Shown here: positions 1-11,780 of the stretch, piece after piece
Position numbering within the stretch: the stretch's first letter is position 1
How the letters are laid out: the number at the start of each line of letters is the position of its first letter
Assembly: GCF_036588685.1 (NCBI RefSeq)
Contig: NC_086375.1
Coordinates: forward strand, 40,750,045-40,814,044
Direction: 5' to 3'
Origin: Mytilus trossulus
Taxonomy: Eukaryota; Mollusca; Bivalvia; Mytilida; Mytilidae
DNA length: 64,000 bases
The notes under the pieces: model-generated
What the model saw: only the letters and a program-made list of their open reading frames with translations
The model's database searches: none
What the model was told of the DNA's origin: nothing
Position numbers and translations under genes: made by a program

Positions 1-1794
1 AATAAGGCAACTACAAATGTCTCATATGCATTCCAGTAAATAATATAAAGCAATTATAAGTCACCGTCTTCAATATTTGGAAATAACATACTCTGCAGTT
101 GGTTGAAAATTCCGACATTAAAATGGATTGTGAACCATTCAAACACGAAAAATTAAAGGCCTATTGCATAAAAAATTACGAAAAACATATATGTTAGACA
201 TGTACCAACGGCAGTTTATGAATAACAGGTTCCTGACTAGTTCTCTTCACTCCAAGTTACACATTTTTTTCATCAATAATCTTGATTATTTATCATGTCT
301 TAGTCAAGTGATAACAATACACAGAAGTTTTATGCTATTCCGGTTTTTTTCTGAGAAGTATTTCAAAAGTCATATATAATTCCCGATTTAATGGTCTACG
401 TTTAACGTAAAAATATCGCTAAGAAACGGCACTGTAACATTAAGAAGAGTATGCTTTTTCTTGTAATTGTGTGGGCTGTAAAAGCGTTGAACTTTTATTG
501 TATTTACACAAACGTTTTTACACCCTTAAATTTAAAAAGAGGCATTCAATTCTTGAACAAAAAGAGTCCAGTGCTAGGAAAGGTACACGTACATATAAGT
601 TCATCACCAGCACATACTCAGGGGAAATTTCGTTTTGAAAATTATGCAACTTTTGCAGTATACCTCTCGAGTTGAAATATAATCAACGAGTTACAAATTG
701 CATGCGTACGAACGAATTTATTTCAGTTACCTTTTTGAAGAATTCGCAAAGCCGAATCCATAAAAGCCAAGAAGTTAAAATAACCTTAACAGTTTAGAAT
801 CTATATTACCAAAAAGGACCTAAAAAGTGGCCAAATTCATCTAAAGTCAATTTTGCCTCAATGGGTTGATACCTTAGTTTCTTATAATTTCAAACTTTAT
901 TGACAGACACGTTAGAAAGATTTGTTATAAATCATGTCAGTAACCATGGTAACAAAGTACTGAATACTGAGCTGATTATACCTTCCTGGACAAATATCCT
1001 TCAGCAGAGGTATCTGTAAAAGTATGTGTGAAAAAGCTGACGACCGATTTTTTTTTTTTTACTTTTTTTTATTGATTTTTTTAGCTAAATTCGGATCTGA
1101 ATCCGTTCTGATACAATTATTTATATCATACTTTATAGGCTACATTAAATCGAAATGGACGTTGGATGTGCACTGATTGATAATTGAGCCTTAGAATGTT
1201 AGATGCATGATTTTTTTGTATAAGTGACTTTTGCTTCGACCTAGCCATCACTAACTACGAGTACAATCAGATATGTACTAAGTTTATTTTTGTTTATCGG
1301 GATGTACAATTATCTTTTCACGTCCACTCTGTGCTTTTGTTAGATTTATTTGTATTTGTATCCATCAGATAAGTTCATCTATTTTTAACTGATTTTTATA
1401 GTTTGTTCTGATGTTGTACTGTTACACCACTGTCCTAGGTTAGGGGGCGGCGCCTTCAAACAATTTTGACCTCGCCAACTTCTGTACATATTTCTCAGTG
1501 ATGTCCTGCCATGGCTTTGTTTGAACTTGTTTGTTAGCTTGTTGGTCATGAATGGTTGTCTCTAATGTTTAATTAACTGTGCATTTGTATTCAGATATCG
1601 CAGATCAAATTTATTCGTTCATTGTGTAATCATACGTTTTTTGATTGAGTTAAGTCTGCCAATTGATATTTTATCGTGTGTTTTTCTATGTTGTGATGTT
1701 ATGCTATTGTTTCAGAAAAAGGGCGAAGGTTTGGCTCCATTAAAACGTTTAATCCCGCTGCAAATGGTGCACCTGTCCTAAGTCAGTAATCTGA
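1..1794. other. Spacer, 3' flank of an unseen upstream gene copy
   Basis: No gene is recognised; short open frames here look random. Position 3 onward matches 52331 onward almost base for base, and that sequence lies about 650 bases downstream of the terminal CBM14 exon ending at 51683. By analogy another terminal exon probably lies just left of the window. A more diverged version of part of this stretch is at about 38900-39800, downstream of the other terminal exon (for example the motif CTGTAAAAGCGTTGA near 477 and near 39004). Confidence 0.7.
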
Positions 1795-2240
1795 TGTACA
1801 GTAGTTGTCGTTTGTTTATGTAATATATACGTGTTTCTCGTTTCTCGTTTTGTTTATATAGATTAGACCGTTGGTTTTCCCGTTTGAATGGTTTTACACT
1901 AGTAATTTTGGGGCCCTTTATAGCTTGTTGTTCGGTGTGAGCCAAGGCTCCGTGTTGAAGGCCGTACTTTAACCTATAATGGTTTACTTTTTAAATTGTT
2001 ACTTGGATTGAGAGTTGTCTCATGGGCACTCACACAACATCTTCCTATATCTAATGATTGTCGTTTGTTTGCTGTGTTACATAATTGATTTCCGTTCACT
2101 ATTTTGTACATTGCTAAGTCCGTTAATTTTCTCGTTTGAATCGTTTTATATTTTTCATTTCAAAGCCATTTATATCTGACTATGCGGTATGGGCTTAGCT
2201 CATTGTTGAAGGACGTACGGTGATCTATAGTTGTAAATTG
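1795..2240 (+). repeat. Two adjacent copies of a mussel dispersed repeat
   Basis: Two diverged copies lie head to tail (about 1799-2045 and 2055-2240). Both carry a TTGTCGTTTGTTT start, a CGTTTGAAT-GTTTTA middle and a GTGTTGAAGG or ATTGTTGAAGG-CGTAC end. I recognise the family, with its GAGAGTTGTCTCAT motif, as abundant in Mytilus sequence. The second copy also occurs at about 39880-40060 and a diverged 3' part near 11880-11970. The duplicate is at 54122-54568. Confidence 0.75.
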
Positions 2241-2274
2241 GAGTAGGGGCAATAAAGTCCTTTTTTGGGCCAAA

Positions 2275-2440
2275 CAATGAATTTTGTCTTATGCTTAGTT
2301 CGTTTCTCAGTGCGTTACATTTTAATGTTGTGTCGTTGTTCTCCTCTAATAATATATTTGCGTTTCTCTCAGTTTTAGTTTGTAACCCATATTTGTGGTT
2401 TTTTTACCGATTTATGAGTTTTGTCTATAAAAGACTCATC
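2275..2440 (+). repeat. Dispersed repeat fragment (TGTTGTGTCGTTGTTCTCCTC family)
   Basis: This matches stretches at 21395-21590 and 28735-28905, sharing the TGTTGTGTCGTTGTTCTCCTC motif, a GCGTTTC-CTC-GTTTTAGTTTGT block and an ATTTATGAGTTTTG end. It is noncoding and common in mussel sequence. It is followed by 2441-3619, in which I see nothing beyond a weakly repeat-like block near 2660-2800. Confidence 0.65.
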
Positions 2441-3619
2441 AGTTACGCTCGAATCAAATAATGTTAAAAGACCAAATAAAGTACGATGGTAAAGAGCACT
2501 TAGAAGTTAAATTCGTATGTCACCGTACGGCTTTCAAAAAATGGGCAAACACATGCCGCATTGCAAAACAATAAAAGCATCGAAAAGACAATTATAAAAT
2601 TATTCAAATGATAAAGCTTATAGTCTGAATTGCTTATAAAACACTAATATAATATATTGCAACAAGTTATACCCTTAAATATCAGCCTTCTGACTTGTGA
2701 CAGGCACATAAAGAACTTTGCGGGGTTAGACCCTCCCTATACTTGTGAAAGCAGTACAACAGCATAACAATAGAACAAAATTTACAAAACAATGACAGAG
2801 CTAACTTTTGGGACATACCATAATAAAGGCAAAATGTTATAAAAGGTCATGAATGCGAAACATTTGAAACTCGAGTATCAGATCATTGAAAATTAAGGTT
2901 TGCATTTAGTGGATCAGCAAATGGAAAATCGAATCGCATCTTCCTTCCAGTACCGTTTTTCTTGCTAAATCTTTGCGTACATTTCATATTAATTAAGTTT
3001 CTAAAAGTTTGTGATTTTGGGCCGGTAAATCCAGTTTTACCCCGTTTTTTACGTAGTTAAAGTGATAAATCGGGACTTTCCTGGCTTAATTTACGTAGTT
3101 TCTACAATAAGTCGAATATCACTTTGACATTTCCAATTGTTAGGTTGAATGGTATATTGAACAATAGTGTCGTTTAATACAGGATATTCATATGTCCTAC
3201 CATGACAACCTCCTTTAATGAATATTGTAAATATACAAACCTTTGAACCAGGAAGTTAGCATTTAAATAGCAGAAACAAACTTTTGTTTGATACGATCTA
3301 TGATAACTCGCTGATCCTTTGAATGAACATATTCTTAAAAATTAACAATTTAACACTCCAGTAAGATCTTGGAATGTTGTTTTTATCGAAACTTGCATAA
3401 AATTTCTTCCTTTTTTGTTATAATAGATTAAAAAAAATATGTAATACATTTATGAACTATTGTGGAACATCCCGTCAATATTAGCTACTTATAATTTGGC
3501 ACGGCTTTACTTTGCCCAAACTGTTAGAGAGTCATAGTTTTAAATCTTTTGAATGTGTAGTCATTGATTTTTAAGTTTGAATGAACATGATATTTGTACT
3601 AGTGGTCAACTTTGTTATA

Positions 3620-3838
3620 AGTTTTATACAAGCATTCAGTGGTAAAAATGAAATAAACAAAAATACCGAACACCAAGGGAAGTTTAAACCGAAAAGTTCT
3701 TCTCAAATGGCAAAATTAAGAACTCTTAATCATCAACGAATGGAAAACATCTTTAATATTCCTGACCTGGTACAGAAATATCTTAATGTTGAAAATTATG
3801 GATTAAACCAGATTTTCAGTGAATGTGAGTTCTCTTAG
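3620..3838 (+). repeat. Dispersed repeat (CTGAACTCCGAGG family), diverged copy
   Basis: The stretch resembles 16020-16300 (+) and 15430-15650 (-): an accession-like run of AAAATACCGAACACCAAGG, then a block ending in ATTCCTGACCTGGTACAG. The 85-codon open frame at 3581-3838 is best read as repeat sequence: the same block is littered with stops elsewhere. I see nothing in 3839-4199. The duplicate is at 55949-56167. Confidence 0.7.
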
Positions 3839-4199
3839 GTCGGCACTTTTGGTCTTTGTGCTTCATGATGATCTAGTTGAACTATTCCGACTGATTTATA
3901 CTAGTAGTTTTTTTCTTTCTTATATTGAGCTGTTATAATACGGCCACAAGGAAGATGAGTGTAAGTCGCTCGCAAACAGATTAAAACCGCCAAATTTTAT
4001 ATATGCCTGACTAAAGTCAGCAGCCTATATTCCAGGGATTAAATAGTCATTGTATTTTTCTAACATGAACTTTAATTGTGTCTATTGTTCAGTTTGGATA
4101 AAAAGTCATTATTCTTAAGTTATTAATGTCAGCTCTTTAACAGCTACATGGATTTGGTTTTGGTGCTAGATTGTACCTGTAGAAACCCTATTACAAAAG

Positions 4200-4990
4200 G
4201 GGTACTGCAATCGAATTTAAAGTCATATGAAACGAGTGACTGTAGAAAAAAAATGTTTATCAATTCTTGAATCAATGCATGTATAATTCATAAACATTGT
4301 CTTTTGTGCACGAATTTTACATTTTATATGCAAACATTTCGTTTTATCATCATTTTTTTCTCTGTCTGTCATTGTGTGAAAATATGACAGCCACTTAATT
4401 GTTTTGTTTTAACACCGAAGCTAGACGATGGTAAACTTATAGTATCCATCAACAAAAAAGCATGGATATTTAGCACATGTATAACATGTACAATTAGATA
4501 ATAGCTTATTTAAATGACATATCCATGCGTATTGCAATCACCAGGGTTGATTTCAATATTGTAGCAGCTACGTACCTGCTACAATATCTACGTAGGAACT
4601 AGTCTTTAGCTACACATTCAATAGTCAAAATTTACGTAGCATTACGTAGACGCTACGATATTGAACTCAACCCCGTGGATGTTTACGAGAAGTGTTACGC
4701 TGAGATTACATGCATACCGAAAATATTTCGGGCGAATTGCTTCCTGGAAGCAAATACTTAAAAAAAAGTTAATATCTTCTAAATGTGGACAAATTAAAGA
4801 ATTTTCTTCAGAAAAAAGTTTTTTTATGGAAACTATCCATTTAGTTATAAAAAAAAACGTATACATCAATTTGAGGTTTCATATGACTTTAAATGAGATG
4901 TTGTTTACAGAATACTTGTTATCGTCACATTTGGTCGATACTCCTATTTTGGTGTACTACAAGATCCTGCGTTTTTTGTAAAAAAAACTA
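4200..4990 (+). repeat. Old dispersed repeat, copy 1, with a nested inverted-repeat element
   Basis: Diverged counterpart of 10115-10690. Shared landmarks in order are AAAGTCATATGAAACGAGTG, a CAATTCTTGAA-CAATGCAT block, TGTGAAAATATG, ATCCATGCGTATTG and GAATTTTCTTCAGAAAAAA. The 106-codon frame at 4661-4981 lies inside it and is not conserved in the other copy, so I do not call a gene. A reversed short piece of the same family appears near 22010-22100. Confidence 0.65.
4544..4673. mobile_element. Small terminal-inverted-repeat element (MITE-like), 130 bp
   Basis: The ends are inverted copies of about 30 bases: the left begins GGGTTGATTTCAATATTGTA and the right, read in reverse complement, begins GGGTTGAGTTCAATATCGTA; both continue to CTACGTA. 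The related repeat at 10115-10690 lacks the insert (ATCACC followed directly by GGATTTTTACGAG near 10455), which defines an empty site. No convincing target duplication is visible, so the superfamily is open. The duplicate is at 56873-57002. Confidence 0.65.
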
Positions 4991-5414
4991 AAAAAAAAAA
5001 TTTATCCTAAATTCGTTAAAAATATGTTTCAATCTGACAATCATGGTTTATTTATCAGTTGAAATTTGAATTTGAATTAGGATTTTAATGCATGTGTAAA
5101 TTCAAATGCACAATCAGAAAATATTTATTTTTTAAAGTTTTGATACTTACTATCTAAGCCCTTTTTACCTTTTTTTATAATTGGGGTTTATGATAAACTT
5201 GTCAGCTTTGTTTAGTTGGTAGGTAGTATAACTATACACACGGTCAATGACGTCACAATCGTATTCCTTGGTTCACTCAATGTTTGCGTATGATAAGTGT
5301 CTGCTAGGCACACAATCAAGAACCTCTATTGTTGCTGTCGGATTATTTTACCTGTACATGTATGACTGTGTTCTTTTGTTTATATATAAATCACGATGAA
5401 TATATCATAAGAGC

Positions 5415-5685
5415 AGGAATTCCTACTTCCTCGGTCTAGAAAAGAAAAGGCAAGTGAAAAAATCAATAAGCAAACTAAAAGGAGAGGATGGGGAATTAAT
5501 TACTAATCAAGCAATTTTACTCTATAAAATAAAAAAATTCTATGAAAACTCGTATAATGTAAAATCTGCAAATAAAAATTCAACTGAAAAATATATCAAT
5601 GACACAAAACTAGAAAATAAAGTAGACGAAAAGGATAAACTGATATGCGATGGAAAAGTTACAGTAGAGGAATGCTGACAGACTT
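5415..5685 (+). pseudogene. LINE ORF2 fragment (endonuclease-RT linker), non-functional
   Basis: The frame reads YFLGLEKKRQVKKSISKLKG, followed by a stretch resembling the linker just before the reverse transcriptase fingers in L1/Tx1-like LINE ORF2 proteins (conserved GEDGELITNQ and a KVTVEEC end). It stops at a TGA near 5676 and the downstream sequence is unrelated, so the RT core with its catalytic aspartates is absent. The family call is from motif memory. A further fragment starts about 1.9 kb downstream, and the element is dead. The duplicate is at 57742-58012. Confidence 0.65.
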
Positions 5686-7565
5686 TCATGTGTCGATACT
5701 CAAGTTTAATACCGATAATATTGAAAATAATTCTAATAATATGAAACAAAATATGTCCATGCACCATTTCGATTGGGCGAAAAGAAGTCATTTCTTCAAA
5801 GTCAGAACAGAAAGAAAAAAGATTTTTGGAAGGACGTCTTCATAGTATAATTTTCCTTTACAATTTTACCCAAACCTAAAAGAAATATACTGGTAAACAG
5901 TTAAAAGGGTGTTTGATAGGAATGAAGTCCTTTATTTTTCTGACTACAATATGTACCGTGTGTATGATGGATTTGAATTCAATCAATAACTTTGAAATGT
6001 TTTCTCATACATGTATGTATACACAAAAGGGAGGACTGGTATTTGTACTTCTGTTAGAATATGTCTTCGTCCGTTTCGCATGACAAACTTGTTTATAATA
6101 CAGTTTAAACGGGAAAATTTTGTTGGGAATTTTTTTTAATATGACAAAATAACGAGCAAAACTATTTCTTGCAATGGCACACACAGACATTTTTTTTTTA
6201 GTAAAATAAACCATGGCCAGGACCTGACAGTTTTTAGCAGTGTACAAATGAAAATCTCCGCTTGCTGTCATTTTGAGGGATCTTGCAACATTACCAATAA
6301 ACAACATAGGTTCTCACTTACTAAGAAAAATTTGAATTTGTCTATAATAGGTTACACAAAGCTGGTTCTTAAAAAGTTTGTATCAGGGAAAACGTTTTTC
6401 TTTGACTTTGAAAACATGTAGAGGAAACGGATTTCCTAACCATTCACATATAATATTCCGTATTTCTGATTTGTTGTTCGATAACGTAAATTATACGACT
6501 TTTTTTTATGACTACGTGAACTTGTGCCATTTATTTTTGCTGGTCTTTTGGAAGAAAATATACAATTGTGCAGAGGCACTTATACATAACCTTATAATTC
6601 TGTTTTGAAACAAAAATAATTTCCCAATATATAAATATAGTATTATATGTCGTGTACATGATTAGATTTTGTAGATATAACTAGCGCACAGAAAAAGTTT
6701 CATGGATTTCGAGGCTTTCATATTCAAGGTTTATAATCCTCCCTTGTTGAAAACTTGTGGAGACCTCTACAGTTCCTTAAAACATCTATTATTTTTTTGT
6801 ACATTGAGTGCCGTCTCCCTGAACATGCTTATACTTAAGTCATATCTTTTCATTTTCATATTTTTTTCCCTGTTTGTCTCTGTTGTCTTGATTGTTGGAA
6901 CGATTAGTGGTATCTAACACTATTTACGAAACCTTTTTGAGAATTATGAATATTTCTTCTCTGTCAGATATGGATCATTATCAATGATAAAATGAAATGC
7001 CGTACATCACATCTTATAGAGGTTTAAAATTTAAATATTCGTCCATAACTTAAGATATAGAGCAATTTTGTCTTCCACATTTCAAATATCAAAGGGTACA
7101 TTTGTATTTTTTACTTCGATTCGAAGGAAATTTATTTCTGTGACAAAGAACAAGCATGTCGGTATTGCAACGATGTATGATTGAAATAATTCCGGGGACA
7201 TAAATAAACAGATATATAGGTATGAAAAAGAAAAGATATGGGGTATTCTGTATCAGATGAAAGATAAACTATTACAGTGTTGAAACCAATAAATTTTCAC
7301 AGCGCAAGCAGTATATAATATCTTCATTGAGCAACATTAACTTTACCGTTAAAATGAAAATGCCAATGACAGTGGTTGATTATAAAAAATGTTTTACTGT
7401 GTTTAAAAAACAATAAAAACTTACACGTTGGACATGAAATATTTTGTCGATGAAGAAAATTAAATTATGTCACTTCTGAAATAAGTTTGTCGGTAACGTT
7501 ACTTATTCTGTCGGTAAAGAAACGCGAATTCGATCACTTCTCTGTTACGGGCTGTATGTCAAACC
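5686..7565. other. Spacer between LINE fragments
   Basis: No gene, known repeat or RNA is recognised. Several 70-100-codon frames exist on both strands (for example 6005-6307 on -, 6702-6917 on +). They have no recognisable domain and are tolerated at the low GC content here. One single-base run difference from the second copy (TTTTTTTT versus a run broken by G near 6193 and 58520) fits noncoding sequence. Confidence 0.6.
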
Positions 7566-8830
7566 CCAGAAAATTATATAAAAGAAATAGAAAACAGTAG
7601 CTATAAATATATTTTGGATGGGAAACCAGACAAGATTAAAAGAAACATGATGATTGGTCCATATGAGAAGGGGGGTCTTAAAAGTTATTTTGTTGATTTA
7701 AAAGCATCATGGGTAAATAGATTGGTAAATGGTAAACTTGAGACTTGGAAGCTTATACCATTTAAATACTTAAATGTCTCAAACAATGTTTTGTCAATAT
7801 TTAATATGAATTTTAGTGATATCAAATCTTTAAGATATCTTAAAGATATTCCTGCGTTTTACAAAGAAGTAATAAAGTTTTGGAATTTGACTGGCGGGGG
7901 GCAAACAAAACAACCAGACACATTTTTTGATATTAGAAAGCAAGTAATATGGGGAAATAAATCTATAAAATTTGATTATAAACCAATTATATTTGAGAAC
8001 TGGATTAGGAGTGATCTAATTTACATAAATGATATCTTAGATGATAAAATGTCATTATCGGAAATCTACATTCTAAACAAATTAAAGTTCAAAATAAACT
8101 GGATCGCCGAATTTCAAAAATAAAACAAATCTATACCAGCAAAATGGATTCAAATTGTTCAAAAAGAGATTTCTTTCAAAACTACAATTAATATTCAGAG
8201 AAATAAAATCGCATCGAAAAATAATTTTATTAAGACTACATTATTAACAAAAAAAAATCATACAACTCTTTGATAAATACAAAACTAGAGTCGTCAATAG
8301 GGATAAACAGATGGCTTAGAATCCTACCAATACAAGAAACTCTTAATATGAATTCATTGTACAAATTTATTTTTGAATATATGACTGAAAATAAATTAAA
8401 AATATTTTGATGGAAATTATTACATGATATTGTTCCAACTAAAAACTGTTATTGCAGTGGAAAGTAACTAAGACAGACAAGTGTAATTTTTGTAAGCAAG
8501 AAGAAGATTATGCTCACAATTTTTTTAAGTGTAGATATTTGAATAAATTTTGGCAAAAAATCTATGAACTCTTTAGAAGAAGTAAAATAGATATTGATAT
8601 TAAATTGCGACATCTGGTATTTGGATATAAAATCACAGATAGTAATTATTATTTTTTTAATTATATACTAACAGTATTAAGTTTTTTTCTATATACAAGT
8701 CATACTATGTATCCGAGCAGAGAACAAAAACTGTTGATGTCTTTAGCATTTTTGAAAATGAATTTAATAAAAGAATAGATGCATATAAATCAAGATGTCC
8801 AATGTTATTGTCAATTAGAAAGAATGTTTA
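7566..8830 (+). pseudogene. LINE ORF2 C-terminal fragment with zf-RVT-like motif, degenerate
   Basis: The reading frame from about 7566 begins YIKEIENSSYKYILDGKPDK and continues with GGLKSYFVDLKASWVNRLVN, the usual sequence just after the RT domain in L1/Tx1-like elements. It ends at a TAA at 8121. After stops and frameshifts, a second stretch (8452-8778) holds CNFCKQEEDYAHNFFKC, a C-x2-C ... H-x4-C arrangement like the zinc-binding motif at the C-terminus of LINE ORF2 (Pfam zf-RVT). Not functional. The duplicate copy (59893-61155) has a G-run shortened from 6 to 5, breaking the frame, and a TGT-TAG stop in the zinc motif. Confidence 0.75.
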
Positions 8831-10114
8831 GCATTGAAAAATCTCTGCATAGACAACTATACAAGTTTATTTTTTTAACTTAATAAGTTGGATCAGCTGT
8901 TTTTTATTTCCCTGGATAATCAGTGGAGTGTAACAGGGTAAATCAAGATAAGCTTGGACTCTTGGTGAAACTTGTAACAAGCAAGATTAGAAGAATAAAT
9001 ATTATTATGTTGTTAAAAAAAAATAAACAGGAATACAAGTACTCGAAAAATAATCCGATTGACCGTGTAAGACCCTAAACTTCGACAGAGTAAAGCAATT
9101 ACGAATGCTAAAAAATGTAATGCAGAAAGTTTCGACAAATGAAATACAGATCCAATGAACAATAGTTTCACTTTGAATGCTTTCCAAGCATGAAAAGGAG
9201 AAAACGGTATGACTTTTCATCCGCAATTACTCAGTATTGTAAATCTCCAGCAAAATTCCGACTGAATCTATCTCACATATGAATACCTTCGAGCCAACGC
9301 CTTTACCAGTAGCAAATGCTTCTGTGAATCCAAACAAGGAATTTCCGACCAGGTCTTATTTTAATACTCTTGATTATGTTCGTGATAATTAAAAATTACT
9401 ACAATTATGTCAACAAGTCATTGTCGGAGTTCTTGAACCGATAAACACATTCAACTCGCATTCAATTTTAACACCGAATCAACAGTTTCCGCAAAATTGA
9501 GTTGGTGTTACAAACCGTACGTTGTGAGAATTTATTAACCATACCCAGATGAATTTACCAAACATTTTTTTGACAAATTTCAATATTTAACATGAAAAAC
9601 CAACTATTACAAATGTCTTAACATGTATTTCTTCTTCCGGACTATGAAACACTTTTAACCAAATGATTAAAAAAAACTTTGACCACTTTAAACAAAATTT
9701 ATCTATTGATTAAGGAGTAGGTTCAGTAAGACCCCTTTTTGGCCACAAAAAATAGCAGTTTTAGATAATTTTGAAAATGTAATCTTAAAGCTACATTTTG
9801 GAAAGTAAAATGCTTCTGCTTTATAAATATGAGCTGTTTTGACAATACAATGCACAAATATCGCGTTCTAGATTCATTGAATTACTGAAATCTTCAAAAT
9901 TGTAGCATTTTGGTTAATTTTTAGACGGTTTTCATCTAAAATGAAAGTGGCCGCATTCGTGTTCATTCATAATATTGAAATCTAAGTTGTATTTGATGAT
10001 AATACAAAACATATATAAAGGTTGAGGATGAAAACGGATGCGGCCTCTTTCATTTTTGACAAAAAACATTTGGAAATTGACGTTTTTTTTTGGCATATTT
10101 GATATATTTTTCAT
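8831..10114. other. Spacer, no gene seen
   Basis: Nothing is recognised apart from a short mussel-repeat-like phrase near 9714 (GGAGTAGGTTCAGTAAGACC). Minus-strand frames at 9005-9226 and 9932-10189 have no recognisable features. Confidence 0.6.
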
Positions 10115-10690
10115 ATGTAAAGTCATAAGAAACAAGTGACCGGTGAAAGCTAATGTTCTTCCAATTCTTGAACCAATGCATACAAACATCAGAAACTTAA
10201 TCTTCAGTGCACGAATTTATCATTTTTTTCGTGTAAATTTCGTACAATCGTCAATTTTTTTTTTCAATTGGTCAGTGTTGTTGTGAAAATATGGCAGGTA
10301 ATTAAAGTTCGTGTTTTGAAGCCGAAGTTTAACGATTGCCACCTGTTTGTCAACAATCGACAAAAAATAAACAAAACAGCATGTAAATTTTGCACGTGTT
10401 TAACATGTAAATTCAGATATTAGTTTATTTTTAGAACATCCATGCGTATTGTGATCACCGGATTTTTACGAGATGGGTCACACTAAGGTCACTTTGCATA
10501 CGGAAAATGTGTCGGGTGAATTCAGGAAGCAGTTAAAATAAAGTAAACTTTTCTAAATAAGAATAAATTAATGAATTTTCTTCAGAAAAAAAGTATATGT
10601 ACATAAGTTTTATAATGAAAACTATTCATTGAGTTTAAAAAAAACATATGAATTATTTTTTTTTTATTTGAGGTTTCTTACGACTTTAAG
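10115..10690 (+). repeat. Old dispersed repeat, copy 2
   Basis: Diverged counterpart of 4200-4990, without the nested MITE. In the duplicate (62440-62960) 57 bases corresponding to 10466-10522 are missing, with a short ATT microhomology at the junction, which accounts for most of the length difference between the two 11.7-kb copies. Confidence 0.65.
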
Positions 10691-10859
10691 CTTGAATCAG
10701 GGCGTTTTTAATTTGACTTAATCAGTTAATGCAACACACAAGTATAAAAAACAAAGGCTTATAACTGATCCATCTTCTCCTCAAAATTGAGATGTACACT
10801 ACAGTGGTAATGATTTGAAAGATAAAAACCTTGTCATACATTTTAACTGATGATGCTTT

Positions 10860-11060
10860 ATGTCAATGCTAAGCCGCAGCTCTGATTTGTTGATTGATGG
10901 TATACGAGACAACAGCGGCAGCGGCTACGAAACTTATGATTATGGTGAAACGCTTTGTCTCTTAAAACATAGTTGGACATCGTTTTTATCCATACGCTAT
11001 TTTAACAAGTCAGAAATGAAACAATCATTCGTATTGCATTATTCTGCATTTGTTATCTAA
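10860..11060 (+). other. Unexplained open frame upstream of exon 1 (possible exon or leader)
   Basis: An ATG at 10860 opens a 66-codon frame whose first 30 codons are less AT-rich than the surroundings (several GGC, AGC and CGC codons) and encode a Ser/Gly/Tyr-rich peptide containing SGSGYETYDYGE. A GGTGAAAC sequence near 10943 could be a weak splice donor. It ends about 330 bases before the first coding exon and is unchanged in the second copy. It could be a 5' leader, an alternative first exon or chance. No domain is recognised. Confidence 0.25.
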
Positions 11061-11201
11061 TATGTTTTTGAACGATTCTTAGTTGAATATTTTCATTTCA
11101 ATACAACACAATACACAACAATACATTTAAAAGTTAATCATTATCGAATTTCAAAAAATATTACAAAATACAATATCCTATCTTATCGTGTCTTTTATTA
11201 T

Positions 11202-11220
11202 ATGCATTCAAATAATGCAT
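11202..11220. promoter_or_regulatory. Octamer-like inverted motif upstream of exon 1
   Basis: ATGCATT and AATGCAT face each other across 5 bases, about 175-190 bases upstream of the start codon. Such ATGCAAAT-like palindromes can bind POU factors, but one occurrence in AT-rich DNA may be chance. It is retained in the second copy. No convincing TATA box or initiator was identified. Confidence 0.2.
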
Positions 11221-11393
11221 GTAGCATGAATTATATTTATGGAGATCTCTATACCAAGTCTTGACTCTTATTCTATTTCATTTCAAAACGGTAGTATCTT
11301 GTTTCTTTAATCAAACAAAAGACTTAAAACATATATTGATATGTTAAAACATATTCAAACCTAGCATAACCGTTAATCAGTTATAGAATTTAT

Positions 11394-11780
11394 ATGGAGC
11401 TTCACGAAGAAAAGATGAGTTTCGATGAAAGAAATTTTAGCGCATACCTTAACAGATCATACAGTGACGGTTTTTCTCCGCCTCCTGATATTTGTGGAAA
11501 ACAGAGGAATTCCAATGGATATTTACACCCTTGTTATCGTAATAAAAAGGGTATATCTTCCAAACATGATTATCTCAGTGTACAGGGATCTATCAGAGAA
11601 GAATCGCAAGTTGATAAAGTATCAGACAAATCTCCCAATTTGCCACACAGCAAATACATCACAAACAAAGAGGAGGTTACTGAACTTGATGATGTTCGAA
11701 TATATTATGAAATAGCAGATTCAACCAAACTTAGAACGTCTGGGCAGTCCGACGTCAAATGTTTTGACCAAAAAGAATAT
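11394..11780 (+). CDS. Exon 1: cytoplasmic N-terminal tail (129 residues)
   Basis: Opens at ATG 11394 (MELHEEKMSF) and runs 129 codons to a strong donor (TAT|GTGAGT), ending in phase 0. An in-frame second ATG lies at codon 8. The peptide is polar with no hydrophobic signal sequence. It contains Y60-L-S-V and Y104-Y-E-I, which fit the YXX-hydrophobic pattern of endocytic sorting or SH2-type sites, and a PPP run at 30-31. Neither tyrosine fits a strict ITIM. Without splicing the frame stops ten codons into the intron. The first 337 bases recur unchanged at 63664-64000. Coding status is inferred from the open length, the donor and the phase match to exon 2. Confidence 0.75.

Noticed and set aside
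3581-3838. Possible secreted peptide with hydrophobic N-terminus
   Set aside because: Most of it is the CTGAACTCCGAGG-family repeat, which is not coding elsewhere; the hydrophobic start is likely chance in AT-rich sequence.
4661-4981. 106-codon open frame
   Set aside because: It overlaps a dispersed repeat and a MITE end, its related repeat at 10115-10690 does not keep the frame, and it is paralleled by an equally long minus-strand frame.
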